Assembly (NCBI RefSeq): GCF_001665535.1
Contig: NZ_LZSQ01000095.1
Location: 1 to 37,083 of the forward strand
Length of the DNA stretch: 37,083 nucleotides
Source: Mycobacterium sp. 852002-51961_SCH5331710
GTDB taxonomy: Bacteria; Actinomycetota; Actinomycetes; Mycobacteriales; Mycobacteriaceae
Direction: 5' to 3'
A program made the position numbers and the translations under genes. How positions within the stretch are numbered: position 1 is the stretch's first letter; each line of letters begins with the position of its first letter. This document shows positions 7,606-15,061 of the stretch, in pieces. Under the pieces are notes generated by a model. That model searched no databases and was not told where the DNA came from. It was given only the letters and a program-made list of their open reading frames with translations.

Positions 7606-8355
7606 ATGACGGGCCCGATCGACGACGACGCGCCGGCGGGGTACCCCGTCGTCGCCGGTACGGTGCCGCGACCGGTCTTCTCCCAACAACGTTGGTGCGA
7701 CCTGACTTTCCTGCACTGGCCGGTGCGCCCGGACACGGTCGCCTCGCTCTACCCGCCGGGCACCCGCCCCGACGTCTTCGGCGACGGGCTCACCTACGTC
7801 GGACTCGTGCCGTTCCGGATGCGCGGTACGACGCTCGGGCGCGCTGTGCCGCTGCCGTACCTCGGCACCTTCGCCGAGACCAACGTCCGGTTGTACTCGA
7901 TCGACGAGTCGGGGCGCCACGGCGTGGTGTTCCGTTCGCTGGAGACCGCCCGGTTGGCGGTCGTCCCCACGCTGCGCCTCGCCCTCGGCATCCCGTACAC
8001 CTGGGCGAAGATGGGCATCGACAGGACGGCCGACACCATCACCTACACCAGCGAGCGGCGGTGGCCGCACCGCGGATTGCGCAGCGTCGTCACCGTGCGC
8101 GTCGGCGAGGTGGTGACACCCACCCCGCTGGAGGTGTGGCTGACCGCCCGCTGGGGCGCGCACACCCGCAAGGCGGGCCGCACGTGGTGGGTGCCCAACG
8201 AACACGACCCGTGGCCGCTGTGCGCCGCCGAAATCATCGGCCTGCGCGACGATCTCGTCGCCGCCGCCGGAGTCACCCCCGCGGGCCCGATGCTGCGGGC
8301 GCTGTTCACGACGGGCGTGCGGGCGCGGTTCGGGCGCCCGTGCGTCGTCGCCTGA
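7606..8355 (+). CDS. DUF2071 (YqjF-like) family protein
   Basis: This 249-residue cytoplasmic protein resembles the YqjF/DUF2071 family. It has an N-terminal QRWCDLTFLHWPV segment, followed by PGTRPDVFGDGLTYVGLVPFRM and TFAETNVRLY, which are typical of that family. Biochemical function is not established for the family; an acetoacetate-decarboxylase-like fold has been proposed. The start is an ATG at 7606. It follows the MpaB cassette by 32 bases, so it may be the last gene of that operon. It abuts the convergent SDR gene with no gap between the two stop codons. Confidence 0.83.
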   Translation: MTGPIDDDAPAGYPVVAGTVPRPVFSQQRWCDLTFLHWPVRPDTVASLYPPGTRPDVFGDGLTYVGLVPFRMRGTTLGRAVPLPYLGTFAETNVRLYSIDESGRHGVVFRSLETARLAVVPTLRLALGIPYTWAKMGIDRTADTITYTSERRWPHRGLRSVVTVRVGEVVTPTPLEVWLTARWGAHTRKAGRTWWVPNEHDPWPLCAAEIIGLRDDLVAAAGVTPAGPMLRALFTTGVRARFGRPCVVA

Positions 8356-9213
8356 CTACGGACCCGTGTATCCGGGCGGATTGGGGGTGTCCACCCAGAG
8401 GTCGACACCCAATTCCGCACCGGGAACGCAGTTGTACACCGACAGGTCGGTCACCCCGGAGTCCAGCAACACGTCCTCGCACAGCAGCGACTGCCCGGTG
8501 AACTCGCGCGCGGGCTTGGTGAGGACCATGTACGCCGCGTCGGCGTAGACGTCGGGCTTGCGGGCGCGGCCCATCGCCTCGTCGCCACCCAACAGGTTCT
8601 GCACGGCCGCCGTGGCCACCAGCGTGCGCGGCCACAACGTGTTCGAGGCGATGCCGGCGTCGCGCATCTCCTCGGCGATCGCCAACGCGCACAACGACAT
8701 TCCGTACTTGGCCATCATGTAGGCGGTGGGCTTGAGCCACTGGGGCTCAAGGCGAACCGGCGGCGACAGCGTCAGGATGTGCGGGTTCTCCCGGCCCATC
8801 ATGTGCGGGATGCACGCCGCCGAGACCGCATAGGTGCCGCGCACCTGGATGCCGTTCATCAGGTCGAACCGCTTCAGGGGCACGTCGGTGATCGAACCCA
8901 GGTTGATCGCCGAGGCGTTGTTGACGCAGATGTCGATGCCGCCGAACTGCTCGACGGTCTTGGCGACCGCCGCTTCCACCGAGTCACCGTCGCGGATGTC
9001 GCCGACGATCGGCAGCGCCTGCCCGCCGGCTTCCTCGAGTTCCTTGGCCGCGGTGTAGACCGTGCCCGGCAGTTTGGGGTGGGGCTCGGCCGTTTTCGCG
9101 ATCAATGCGATGTTGGCGCCGTCGGCGGCCGCGCGCTTGGCGATCGCCAGGCCGATGCCGCGGCTCGCGCCGGAGATGAACATGGTTTTCCCGGACAACG
9201 CTGCTTGTGCCAT
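8356..9213 (-). CDS. Short-chain dehydrogenase/reductase (HSDL2-like SDR)
   Basis: This is a 285-residue NAD(P)-dependent SDR. The cofactor motif is SGASRGIG (residues 14-21), followed by NNAS and the catalytic pair YMMAK (Tyr, Lys). The Ser of the catalytic triad is probably in LTLSPP. The long insertion AEPHPKLPGTVYTAAKELEEAGG after strand 2 and the WPRTLVATAAVQNLLGG segment resemble HSDL2-type proteins, which in animals carry an extra SCP2 domain that is absent here. The substrate is unknown. The start is the ATG at 9213. Upstream lies an unusual structured region, and then ybaK on the same strand. Confidence 0.9.
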   Translation of the reverse strand: MAQAALSGKTMFISGASRGIGLAIAKRAAADGANIALIAKTAEPHPKLPGTVYTAAKELEEAGGQALPIVGDIRDGDSVEAAVAKTVEQFGGIDICVNNASAINLGSITDVPLKRFDLMNGIQVRGTYAVSAACIPHMMGRENPHILTLSPPVRLEPQWLKPTAYMMAKYGMSLCALAIAEEMRDAGIASNTLWPRTLVATAAVQNLLGGDEAMGRARKPDVYADAAYMVLTKPAREFTGQSLLCEDVLLDSGVTDLSVYNCVPGAELGVDLWVDTPNPPGYTGP

Positions 9214-9229
9214 GCGTCTCACCCTAGAG

Positions 9230-9292
9230 CCGCGAAACGGTAGTCCAGCAGGCCCCTGCTCGGCTTTTCTCTGCCGGAAGACGGTTTCGCGG
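9230..9292 (-). ncRNA. Predicted three-way-junction RNA in the SDR leader
   Basis: Complementary arms at 9230-9241 and 9281-9292 pair at 11 of 12 positions (9 continuous pairs, one mismatch, two more pairs). They enclose two adjacent hairpins: AGCAGG-CC-CCTGCT (9247-9260) and CGGC-TTTTCTCT-GCCG (9261-9276). This is the topology of a compact three-way junction. A competing hairpin (9280-9285 with 9293-9298) uses part of the right arm and reaches into the ybaK stop codon. The minus strand is assumed because both flanking genes are on it. It is found by eye only, with no match to a known family. Confidence 0.5.
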
Positions 9293-9296
9293 ACCG

Positions 9297-9785
9297 TCAG
9301 GCACAGATGTCGGCGGTGACGGCGTCGGTCAGCCGGACGAGGTCCTGCGGCGCCACCGCGACGTCCCAGCCGCGTTTGCCTGCGCTGCACAGCACCCGGT
9401 CCCAGGCCAGCGCGCTCTCGTCGACGACCGTCGGCAGGGGCGTGCGCTGGCCCAGCGGGGAGATGCCGCCGATCACATAGCCCGTCGACCGCTCGGCCGC
9501 CGCGCGTTCGGCCATCGTGGCCTTGGGCACGCCCAGGGCGGCCGCGGCCGCCTTGAGCGAGAGCTTGGCCGGCACCGGCAGCACCGCGACGCCGAGGCCC
9601 TTGGGCAGCGTGAGCACCAGCGTCTTGAGGACCTGCGCGGGCTCGACGCCCTCGGACTTCGCGAGCGCGTCCACGGCCTCGTCGCCGAACGACGCGTTGC
9701 GAGGGTCGTGGCGGTACCGCAGGACCTCGTGCGCGACGTCGGCGGCCAGCAGGGCCGCAATCGCCGGAGTTGCTGCGCGTGGCAC
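9297..9785 (-). CDS. ybaK: Cys-tRNA(Pro)/Cys-tRNA(Cys) deacylase, YbaK/EbsC family
   Basis: This is a 162-residue trans-editing protein that hydrolyses mischarged Cys-tRNA(Pro). The YbaK signature GGISPLGQ is present, as are the central KTLVL segment (Lys) and the late AWDRVLCSAGKRG loop. Length and motif order are normal for the single-domain family. The start is a GTG at 9785. A short hairpin begins at its stop codon and may act as a terminator or as part of the structured region before the SDR gene. It is divergent from sigH. Confidence 0.92.
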   Translation of the reverse strand: MPRAATPAIAALLAADVAHEVLRYRHDPRNASFGDEAVDALAKSEGVEPAQVLKTLVLTLPKGLGVAVLPVPAKLSLKAAAAALGVPKATMAERAAAERSTGYVIGGISPLGQRTPLPTVVDESALAWDRVLCSAGKRGWDVAVAPQDLVRLTDAVTADICA

Positions 9786-9823
9786 CGCGTCAGCCTAGTG
9801 CGATGCGCGTACGTCGCGATTCG

Positions 9824-9852
9824 GGGAACAACCGGGGCCCGTGCCGCTGTTA
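9824..9852 (+). promoter_or_regulatory. Predicted SigH-type autoregulatory promoter
   Basis: GGGAACA (9824-9830) matches the SigH/SigR -35 element and GTT (9849-9851) the -10 element, with 19 bases between GGGAAC and GTT. SigH is known to activate its own gene in mycobacteria. The predicted start near 9858 lies upstream of every possible sigH start codon, including the longer in-frame ones at 9896-9935. Confidence 0.65.
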
Positions 9853-10027
9853 TTGACGGTGGCTGTACCGCGGCGAAGGTTCGCGGACAGAAAACATGTC
9901 GGTCTCAACCTCTAGGATGAGTGAAGGGGGTCAGGTGCCAACGCTGGCCATGGACTTTCCAGTGCTCTCGATGGATCTATCGGGATTGTTCGCTGGCACC
10001 GCGACAGAAGGGACGGTGTTCCCCACG

Positions 10028-10678
10028 ATGACCGACTCCGACGGGTCAACGCGAGATTCGACGCCGGAGGCTCCGCAGGAGACCGACGCCGAACTGACCG
10101 CGCGATTCGAGCGCGACGCGATTCCGCTGCTCGACCAGCTCTACGGCGGCGCGCTGCGGATGACGCGCAACCCCGCCGACGCCGAGGACCTGTTGCAGGA
10201 AACCATGGTCAAGGCCTACGCCGGCTTCCGTTCCTTCCGCGAGGGCACCAATCTCAAGGCGTGGCTGTACCGCATCCTGACCAATACCTACATCAACAGC
10301 TACCGCAAGAAGCAGCGCCAGCCGGCCGAGTACCCCACCGAGGAGATCACCGACTGGCAGCTGGCGGCCAACGCCGAGCATTCCTCGACCGGATTGCGCT
10401 CGGCGGAGGTCGAGGCGCTCGAGGCGCTGCCGGACAGTGAGATCAAGGAAGCGTTGCAGGCGTTACCCGAGGACTTCAGGATGGCCGTGTACTACGCCGA
10501 CGTCGAAGGCTTCCCATACAAGGAGATCGCCGAGATCATGGACACGCCGATAGGCACAGTGATGTCCCGGCTGCACCGGGGCAGGCGACAGCTCCGTGAC
10601 TTGCTGAGCGACGTGGCCCGCGACCGCGGGTTCATCCGGGGAGAGCAGATGGACACACCCGAGGAGGTCTCGTCGTGA
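10028..10678 (+). CDS. sigH: RNA polymerase ECF sigma factor SigH
   Basis: SigH directs the response to heat and thiol-oxidative stress (thioredoxins, chaperones, other sigma factors). Region 2 reads [30 protein letters not shown] and is followed by [21 protein letters not shown]. Region 4 is [44 protein letters not shown]. The sequence is nearly that of M. tuberculosis SigH as I recall it, and the ATG at 10028 gives the same 216 residues. The frame stays open upstream to 9896. A GTG at 9935 with AAGGGGG before it could start a longer form, and a GTG at 10016 is also possible. It overlaps rshA by four bases. Confidence 0.96.
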   Translation: MTDSDGSTRDSTPEAPQETDAELTARFERDAIPLLDQLYGGALRMTRNPADAEDLLQETMVKAYAGFRSFREGTNLKAWLYRILTNTYINSYRKKQRQPAEYPTEEITDWQLAANAEHSSTGLRSAEVEALEALPDSEIKEALQALPEDFRMAVYYADVEGFPYKEIAEIMDTPIGTVMSRLHRGRRQLRDLLSDVARDRGFIRGEQMDTPEEVSS

Positions 10679-10980
10679 GCTCGTTCTCTGACGATGAGCG
10701 ATGGCAGCCCCCCGTCGGCCCGATCGACCCCGAACATCCCGAATGTGCCGCGGTCATCGCCGAGGTGTGGACGTTGCTGGACGGCGAATGCACCCCTGAA
10801 ACGCGCGACAAGCTGCGCCATCACCTCGAGGCATGCCCCGCATGCCTGCGGCACTACGGTGTCGAGGAGCGGGTCAAGAACCTGATCGCGAAGAAGTGTG
10901 GGGGCGAGAAGGCCCCGGACAGCCTGCGTGAGCGGCTGCGCATCGAGATCAGCCGCACCACCATCATCCGGCGCGGTTAA
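10675..10980 (+). CDS. rshA: Mycothiol-system anti-sigma factor RshA
   Basis: RshA is the zinc-containing anti-sigma factor that holds SigH inactive under reducing conditions and releases it on oxidation. The 101-residue protein has the ZAS motif H50-x3-C54-x2-C57 (HLEACPAC) and additional cysteines at 24 and 39. The GTG start overlaps the sigH stop, with GAGGAGG seven bases upstream, so sigma and anti-sigma synthesis are coupled. The C-terminus is basic ([15 protein letters not shown]). Confidence 0.95.
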   Translation: MSSFSDDERWQPPVGPIDPEHPECAAVIAEVWTLLDGECTPETRDKLRHHLEACPACLRHYGVEERVKNLIAKKCGGEKAPDSLRERLRIEISRTTIIRRG

Positions 10981-11004
10981 CGCCGGAGATCACCTCTGGG
11001 CGCG

Positions 11005-11097
11005 TCAGCGCACCGACTTCGAACCGGCGTTGGGCCGCTTGCCGTGATTGGCCTTCGAGTGCTTGCGGTCACGCTTCTTACGGCCACGCTTGGCCAT
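11005..11097 (-). CDS. 50S ribosomal protein bL37
   Basis: This 30-residue, highly basic protein begins MAKRGRKKRDRKHSKANHGK and ends RPNAGSKSVR. It matches the small actinobacterial protein bL37, found by cryo-EM in the M. smegmatis 50S subunit, over nearly all of its roughly 24 residues. GGAGGT (11104-11109) lies 7 bases upstream of the ATG. It is convergent with rshA and divergent from TB7.3. It is too short for most gene finders and easily missed. Confidence 0.9.
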   Translation of the reverse strand: MAKRGRKKRDRKHSKANHGKRPNAGSKSVR

Positions 11098-11209
11098 GGT
11101 CTACCTCCGAATGCTCTGCGGGATTGCTCGGCCCGTATCCACCGGGCACGTTCAAACCATTGTCTCATGACCCGGCGACAGCGCTGACAAGCCGGTCGTG
11201 TGGTTCGAT

Positions 11210-11227
11210 GTATGCCGAAACGCATAC
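11210..11227. repeat. 18-base dyad upstream of TB7.3
   Basis: GTATGC-CGAAAC-GCATAC is a perfect inverted repeat with 6-base arms. It ends 25 bases before the TB7.3 start, in the divergent region shared with bL37. It may be an operator or a leader hairpin; no regulator is assigned. Confidence 0.5.
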
Positions 11228-11252
11228 GGCAGCGAAGAGTAATGGGGTGATG

Positions 11253-11468
11253 ATGGCCGAGGACGTTCGCGCTGAGATCGTGGCCAGTGTGCTCGAGGTC
11301 GTGGTGAGCGAGGGCGATCAGATCGGCGAGGGGGACACCCTGGTGCTGCTGGAGTCGATGAAGATGGAGATTCCGGTGCTGGCCGAGGTCGCGGGCACCG
11401 TCAGCAAGGTCAGCGTCTCGGTCGGCGACGTCATCCAGGCCGGCGATCTCATCGCGGTGATCAGCTGA
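11253..11468 (+). CDS. TB7.3: Biotinylated protein TB7.3 (biotin/lipoyl attachment domain)
   Basis: This is a free-standing biotin carrier domain of 71 residues. The biotin-accepting lysine is Lys37 in ESMKMEI, the canonical motif. The second half is the repeated hammerhead strand set of the fold (AGTVSKVSVSVGDVIQAGDLIAVIS). The ATG at 11253 gives the same length as the M. tuberculosis protein; the adjacent ATG at 11250 is the alternative. It may serve an acyl-CoA carboxylase encoded elsewhere. The gap to pdtaS is 40 bases, so cotranscription is plausible. Confidence 0.94.
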   Translation: MAEDVRAEIVASVLEVVVSEGDQIGEGDTLVLLESMKMEIPVLAEVAGTVSKVSVSVGDVIQAGDLIAVIS

Positions 11469-11508
11469 TCAGCGCGGCCTCGTGACACCCCGCCGGAAGT
11501 AGTTCGCG

Positions 11509-12996
11509 ATGTCGACCCTCGGTGACCTGCTCGCCGAGCACACCATGCTGCCCGGCAATGCGGTCGACCATCTGCACGCAGTGGTGGGCGAGTGGCAGTT
11601 GCTCGCCGACCTGTCCTTTGCCGACTACCTGATGTGGGTGCGCCGCGACGACGGCGCCCTGGTCTGCGTGGCCCAGGTGCGGCCGAACACCGCCCCGACG
11701 GTGCTGCTGGCCGACGCGGTCAGCACGCTGGCCGACGCCGATGCGATGCCGGTTGTGACCGCGGCCTTCACCAGGGGCGACATCGTCGTGGGAGACGGTG
11801 CGGGACAACAGGTTTCCCCTGGGCTCAACGTGGAAGCCGTCCCCGTGCGGTACAAGGACGAGGTCGTCGCGGTGCTGACCCATCAGACCGCGCTGGCAGC
11901 CAGGAAGGCCAGCCCGTTGGAGTCGGCGTACCTCGACTGCGCGGGCGACTTGCTGCACATGCTCTCCGAAGGCACCTTCCCCAACGTCGGCGACATCGCG
12001 ATGTCACGGTCGAGTCCACGCGTGGGCGACGGCTTCATCCGGCTCGACGAGGACGGCGTGGTCACCTTCGCGAGCCCCAACGCGATTTCGGCCTACCACC
12101 GGATGGGCCTGGCCGCCGAGCTGGGCGGCCACAACCTGGTCACCGTCACCCGTCCGCTCATCGGCGACCCGTTCGAGGCGCAGGAGCTGGCGAACCACGT
12201 GCGCGACTCGCTGGCGGGCGGATCGAGCATGCGCATGGAGGTCGACGCGGGCGGCGCGGCGGTGCTGATGCGCACCCTGCCGCTGGTGGTGCACGGCAAG
12301 CCCGTAGGCGCCGCGGTGCTGATCCGCGACGTGACTGAGGTCAAGCGTCGCGATCGGGCGCTGCTGTCGAAGGACGCCACGATCCGCGAGATCCACCACC
12401 GGGTGAAGAACAACTTGCAGACCGTCGCCGCACTGCTGCGACTGCAGGCCCGGCGCACCAACAACGACGAAGGCCGCGAGGCGCTGATGGAGTCGGTGCG
12501 ACGGGTGTCGTCGATCGCTCTGGTGCACGACGCGCTGTCGATGTCGGTGGATGAGGAGGTCAACCTCGACGAGGTGGTCGACCGCATCCTGCCGATGATG
12601 AATGATGTTGCCGCCGTCGACAGCCCGATCCGCATCCACCGCGTCGGCGACCTCGGTGTGCTCGATGCCGACCGCGCCACCGCGCTGATCATGGTGATCA
12701 CCGAGCTGGTGCAGAACGCGATCGAGCACGCCTTCGAACCCGGGGCCCGGGAGGGGAGCGTTACGATCCGGGCCGAACGGTCGGCGCGATGGCTGGACGT
12801 CGTCGTGCACGACGACGGCCGCGGGCTGCCCGACGGGTTCAGCCTGGAGAAGTCCGACCGGCTCGGCCTGCAGATCGTGCGGACGCTGGTGTCGGCGGAA
12901 CTGGACGGGTCGCTGGGCATGCACGAGGTGCCGACCGGGGGGACCGACGTGGCGCTGCGGGTGCCGCTGGGCCGGCCGCGGCGTGCCGCGCAGTAG
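11509..12996 (+). CDS. pdtaS: Sensor histidine kinase PdtaS
   Basis: PdtaS is a soluble kinase that phosphorylates the RNA-binding antiterminator PdtaR, whose gene is not in this window. The 495-residue protein has an N-terminal GAF-like domain (about 1-150), a PAS domain (about 175-280) and a HisKA_2 dimerisation region. The phospho-acceptor is His296 or His297 in IREIHHRVKNNLQT. A HATPase domain follows, with the N-box ELVQNAIEHAF and G-box DDGRGLP. No membrane segment is seen. The order of domains and the HisKA_2 type fit PdtaS and exclude classic membrane kinases. Confidence 0.95.
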   Translation: MSTLGDLLAEHTMLPGNAVDHLHAVVGEWQLLADLSFADYLMWVRRDDGALVCVAQVRPNTAPTVLLADAVSTLADADAMPVVTAAFTRGDIVVGDGAGQQVSPGLNVEAVPVRYKDEVVAVLTHQTALAARKASPLESAYLDCAGDLLHMLSEGTFPNVGDIAMSRSSPRVGDGFIRLDEDGVVTFASPNAISAYHRMGLAAELGGHNLVTVTRPLIGDPFEAQELANHVRDSLAGGSSMRMEVDAGGAAVLMRTLPLVVHGKPVGAAVLIRDVTEVKRRDRALLSKDATIREIHHRVKNNLQTVAALLRLQARRTNNDEGREALMESVRRVSSIALVHDALSMSVDEEVNLDEVVDRILPMMNDVAAVDSPIRIHRVGDLGVLDADRATALIMVITELVQNAIEHAFEPGAREGSVTIRAERSARWLDVVVHDDGRGLPDGFSLEKSDRLGLQIVRTLVSAELDGSLGMHEVPTGGTDVALRVPLGRPRRAAQ

Positions 12997-13064
12997 ACAA
13001 CCGCGCAATTCGCGAATCGGCCAATTGCGTCGCTAAATGGCTATTAGTGCATTGGCAGAAAAAT

Positions 13065-13090
13065 ACGGCCCCGACGAATGTCGGGGCCGT
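13065..13090 (-). terminator. Intrinsic terminator of whiB1
   Basis: ACGGCCCCGAC (13065-13075) and GTCGGGGCCGT (13080-13090) form a perfect 11-bp stem with a 4-base loop. On the minus strand it is followed directly by ATTTTT, a proper U-tract for whiB1. On the plus strand the tail is AGTTGTTTGG, so it may also stop pdtaS transcription, less efficiently. Confidence 0.88.
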
Positions 13091-13112
13091 AGTTGTTTGG
13101 TTCTGGTGAAGC

Positions 13113-13367
13113 TCAGACTCCGCTGCGAGCCTTGGTGCGGGCGTTGCGACGCTTGAGCGCGCGACGCTCGTCCTCGCTCATGCCGCCCCAGACGCCAGCA
13201 TCCTGTCCGGACTCCAAAGCCCAGGTCAGACACTCGGTGGTCACCGGGCAGCGGTTACAGACAAGCTTCGCGTCGGCGATCTGAGCGAGCGCCGGGCCGC
13301 TGTTTCCCACCGGGAAGAACAGTTCCGGATCCTCATCGCGACAGACCGCCTTGTGGCGCCAATCCAT
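13113..13367 (-). CDS. whiB1: Transcriptional regulator WhiB1
   Basis: WhiB1 is an essential [4Fe-4S] protein that reacts with nitric oxide and binds the primary sigma factor. The 84 residues include the cluster ligands Cys9, Cys37, Cys40 and Cys46 (KLVCNRCPVTTEC), the GVWGG turn and the basic C-terminus RRALKRRNARTKARSG. Length and sequence match M. tuberculosis WhiB1 closely. The frame is open for 45 codons upstream, but the longest version would start inside the -35 element, so the ATG at 13367 is used. The gene has its own promoter with a CRP-like site and its own terminator. Confidence 0.97.
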   Translation of the reverse strand: MDWRHKAVCRDEDPELFFPVGNSGPALAQIADAKLVCNRCPVTTECLTWALESGQDAGVWGGMSEDERRALKRRNARTKARSGV

Positions 13368-13467
13368 TAGATCAAACTCCTCGTCAGATACGTCACCTGT
13401 GCGCAGCACGACGCACGGCATTTTCTTCGGCTGTTTAACGCGTGCACATTGAATGTTTCTGCAACGT

Positions 13468-13534
13468 TGCTTCGATGCTTTCACAGGCTGGACAGATGTC
13501 AATACTCGCGAGTTAACAAGTGCGCAATGTCACT
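13468..13534 (-). promoter_or_regulatory. whiB1 promoter with CRP-like site
   Basis: On the minus strand TTGACA occupies 13502-13497. A poorly matching -10 (AGCATC) lies 17 bases later, which would put the start near 13468 and give a leader of about 100 bases. The CRP-like site AGTGC-N6-TCACT (13519-13534) has the core GTG-N8-CAC and is centred 58.5 bases upstream of that start. I recall this as the position of a CRP (Rv3676) site at M. tuberculosis whiB1. A perfect palindrome GCAACGTTGC (13461-13470) covers the predicted start site. Confidence 0.55.
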
Positions 13535-13615
13535 AGGCCGGTGGCGTCACACGCCGTGCACTCGTCTGTACTAGACTCGATCCAACTGCGCCCAGAATCC
13601 TACGCTTGGGCATCA

Positions 13616-14581
13616 TCATCGCAGGTCAGAGAGGTCCGCCGGGGCGGGCGCCAGCACTCCGAGCGCATCGGGAACCGCGGTGAACATCATCGAGTCTCTA
13701 AGTCCGATGTAATCGCCGTCGATCTGGCAGGCGACCGGTGCATCGCTGGTCACCTGCAGCCATGGAAGGTCGTCGTCGCGGACCAGGTGTTTTGCCTCGA
13801 TACGGGCCTTCTTGGACAACATCCGCCGCACCAGCATCAAGTTTGCCCACACGTTCATGCTGGTCGTGGCGAAAAGTCCGAGCCCCGTCTCGAACGTCGT
13901 CATCGGGTTGGTCCACACCGGCCTGGCATTGGCGTACGTCCACGGGCTGGCGTTGGACACGAACGCGAAGTGGACGCCGCCGACCGGCTCGCGGTCGGGC
14001 AGATGCAGCGTCAGCGACGGTTCCTTGCGGGTGCTCGCCAGCACCTCGCGGATGGCCACGCGCACGTAGCGGGAGGCCGTCACCGCGCGTCCCTTGGCGC
14101 GCTGCGCCTCGACGGCCGCCACCACGTCCCCGTCCACACCCATCCCTGCCGTGAACACGCCCCAGCGCTCACCGCAGTCCATCAGACCGATGCGCCGCCA
14201 CGTCTTGCGACGGCGGTACTCCGACAGCAGGTCGATCAGCTGATTGGTCGCCTCGATGGGATCGGGGCTGATGCCCAGCGCCCGCGCGAAGACATTGGCC
14301 GAACCGCCGGGGACCACACCGACGGCCGGTGCGGCGGCGCCGGGCCCGCCGACCTCCAGCACGCCGTTGACCACTTCGTTCACCGTGCCGTCGCCACCGT
14401 GCACGATGAGCACGTCGACGCCCTCACGGGCCGAGTCGCGGGCGATTTCGATGGCGTGGCCGCGATGGTCGGTGTGGACGACGGTCAGCTTCACCCGGCT
14501 CTCCAGGGCGTGGGCCAACAGATCGCGGCCGGCCGCGGTCGTCGAGGTCGCATTCGGGTTCACGATCAGCACGGCGCGCAC
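13616..14581 (-). CDS. Diacylglycerol/lipid kinase family protein
   Basis: This 321-residue protein has the DAGK catalytic fold: N-terminal AVLIVNPNAT, the nucleotide-binding VHGGDGTVNEVVNG and PGGSANVFARALG. The C-terminal domain carries the VACQIDGDYIG motif, typical of YegS/DgkB-like lipid kinases. The GTG at 14581 gives the same length as M. tuberculosis Rv3218, as I recall it. A longer upstream frame would run antisense through the next gene and is rejected. The lipid substrate is not defined. It is divergent from a membrane-protein gene with 51 bases between. Confidence 0.9.
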   Translation of the reverse strand: MRAVLIVNPNATSTTAAGRDLLAHALESRVKLTVVHTDHRGHAIEIARDSAREGVDVLIVHGGDGTVNEVVNGVLEVGGPGAAAPAVGVVPGGSANVFARALGISPDPIEATNQLIDLLSEYRRRKTWRRIGLMDCGERWGVFTAGMGVDGDVVAAVEAQRAKGRAVTASRYVRVAIREVLASTRKEPSLTLHLPDREPVGGVHFAFVSNASPWTYANARPVWTNPMTTFETGLGLFATTSMNVWANLMLVRRMLSKKARIEAKHLVRDDDLPWLQVTSDAPVACQIDGDYIGLRDSMMFTAVPDALGVLAPAPADLSDLR

Positions 14582-14632
14582 GGGGTCCGAGCCTACTGAA
14601 CGGGTTCGGCGCGCCCCTCTACGCTCGAGGGC

Positions 14633-15061
14633 GTGATCGTTCCATCGCCCACGACGGTGCGCCAAGCCGCGGTCCTCGTTGCCCTGGAGGGCGCGGCCGC
14701 GCTGGTGGCGGCGCTGGTGTACGTGGTGAGCGGGTTCGGCCTGGCCGAGGAGTCCGGCCTCAATAAGTACGGGACCGCGCTGTGGTTCGCGCTTATGGGC
14801 GGCGGGGTGCTCGCCGCGGGATGGGCCTTGTGGACGGGCAGGCGCTGGGGTCGTGGCATCGCGGTGTTCGCCCAACTACTGCTGCTGCCGGTCGTCTATT
14901 ACATGGGGGTGGGCTCGAACCAGTGGCTGTATGCCGCCCCCATCGGTGTGATGGCGGTGGTCACGCTGATCCTACTGTTCAGCCCGTCAACCCTGGAATG
15001 GGTTGGGGCTCATGGAGATTCCGCGGCCAACTCCGACAGTTCGGGGCCGGAGACCCGGTAG
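14633..15061 (+). CDS. Conserved four-helix membrane protein
   Basis: This 142-residue protein has four hydrophobic segments (about 12-33, 46-66, 73-91 and 99-116) and a polar C-terminus. The start is a GTG at 14633. It resembles the mycobacterial Rv3217c family of unknown function. The last 52 bases overlap the convergent GNAT gene in antisense, so the hydrophilic tail is constrained by two reading frames. No catalytic motif is seen. Confidence 0.85.
   Translation: MIVPSPTTVRQAAVLVALEGAAALVAALVYVVSGFGLAEESGLNKYGTALWFALMGGGVLAAGWALWTGRRWGRGIAVFAQLLLLPVVYYMGVGSNQWLYAAPIGVMAVVTLILLFSPSTLEWVGAHGDSAANSDSSGPETR

Noticed and set aside
9913..9918. TAGGAT as a housekeeping -10 for sigH
   Set aside because: No -35 at a suitable distance; it could be chance.
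13368..13502. N-terminal extension of WhiB1
   Set aside because: The longest version would start inside the -35 TTGACA, and the 84-residue form matches the known protein.
13498..13513. Second CRP site at whiB1 near -37.5
   Set aside because: The sequence there lacks the GTG-N8-CAC core; only a plain palindrome ACTCGCGAGT is seen.
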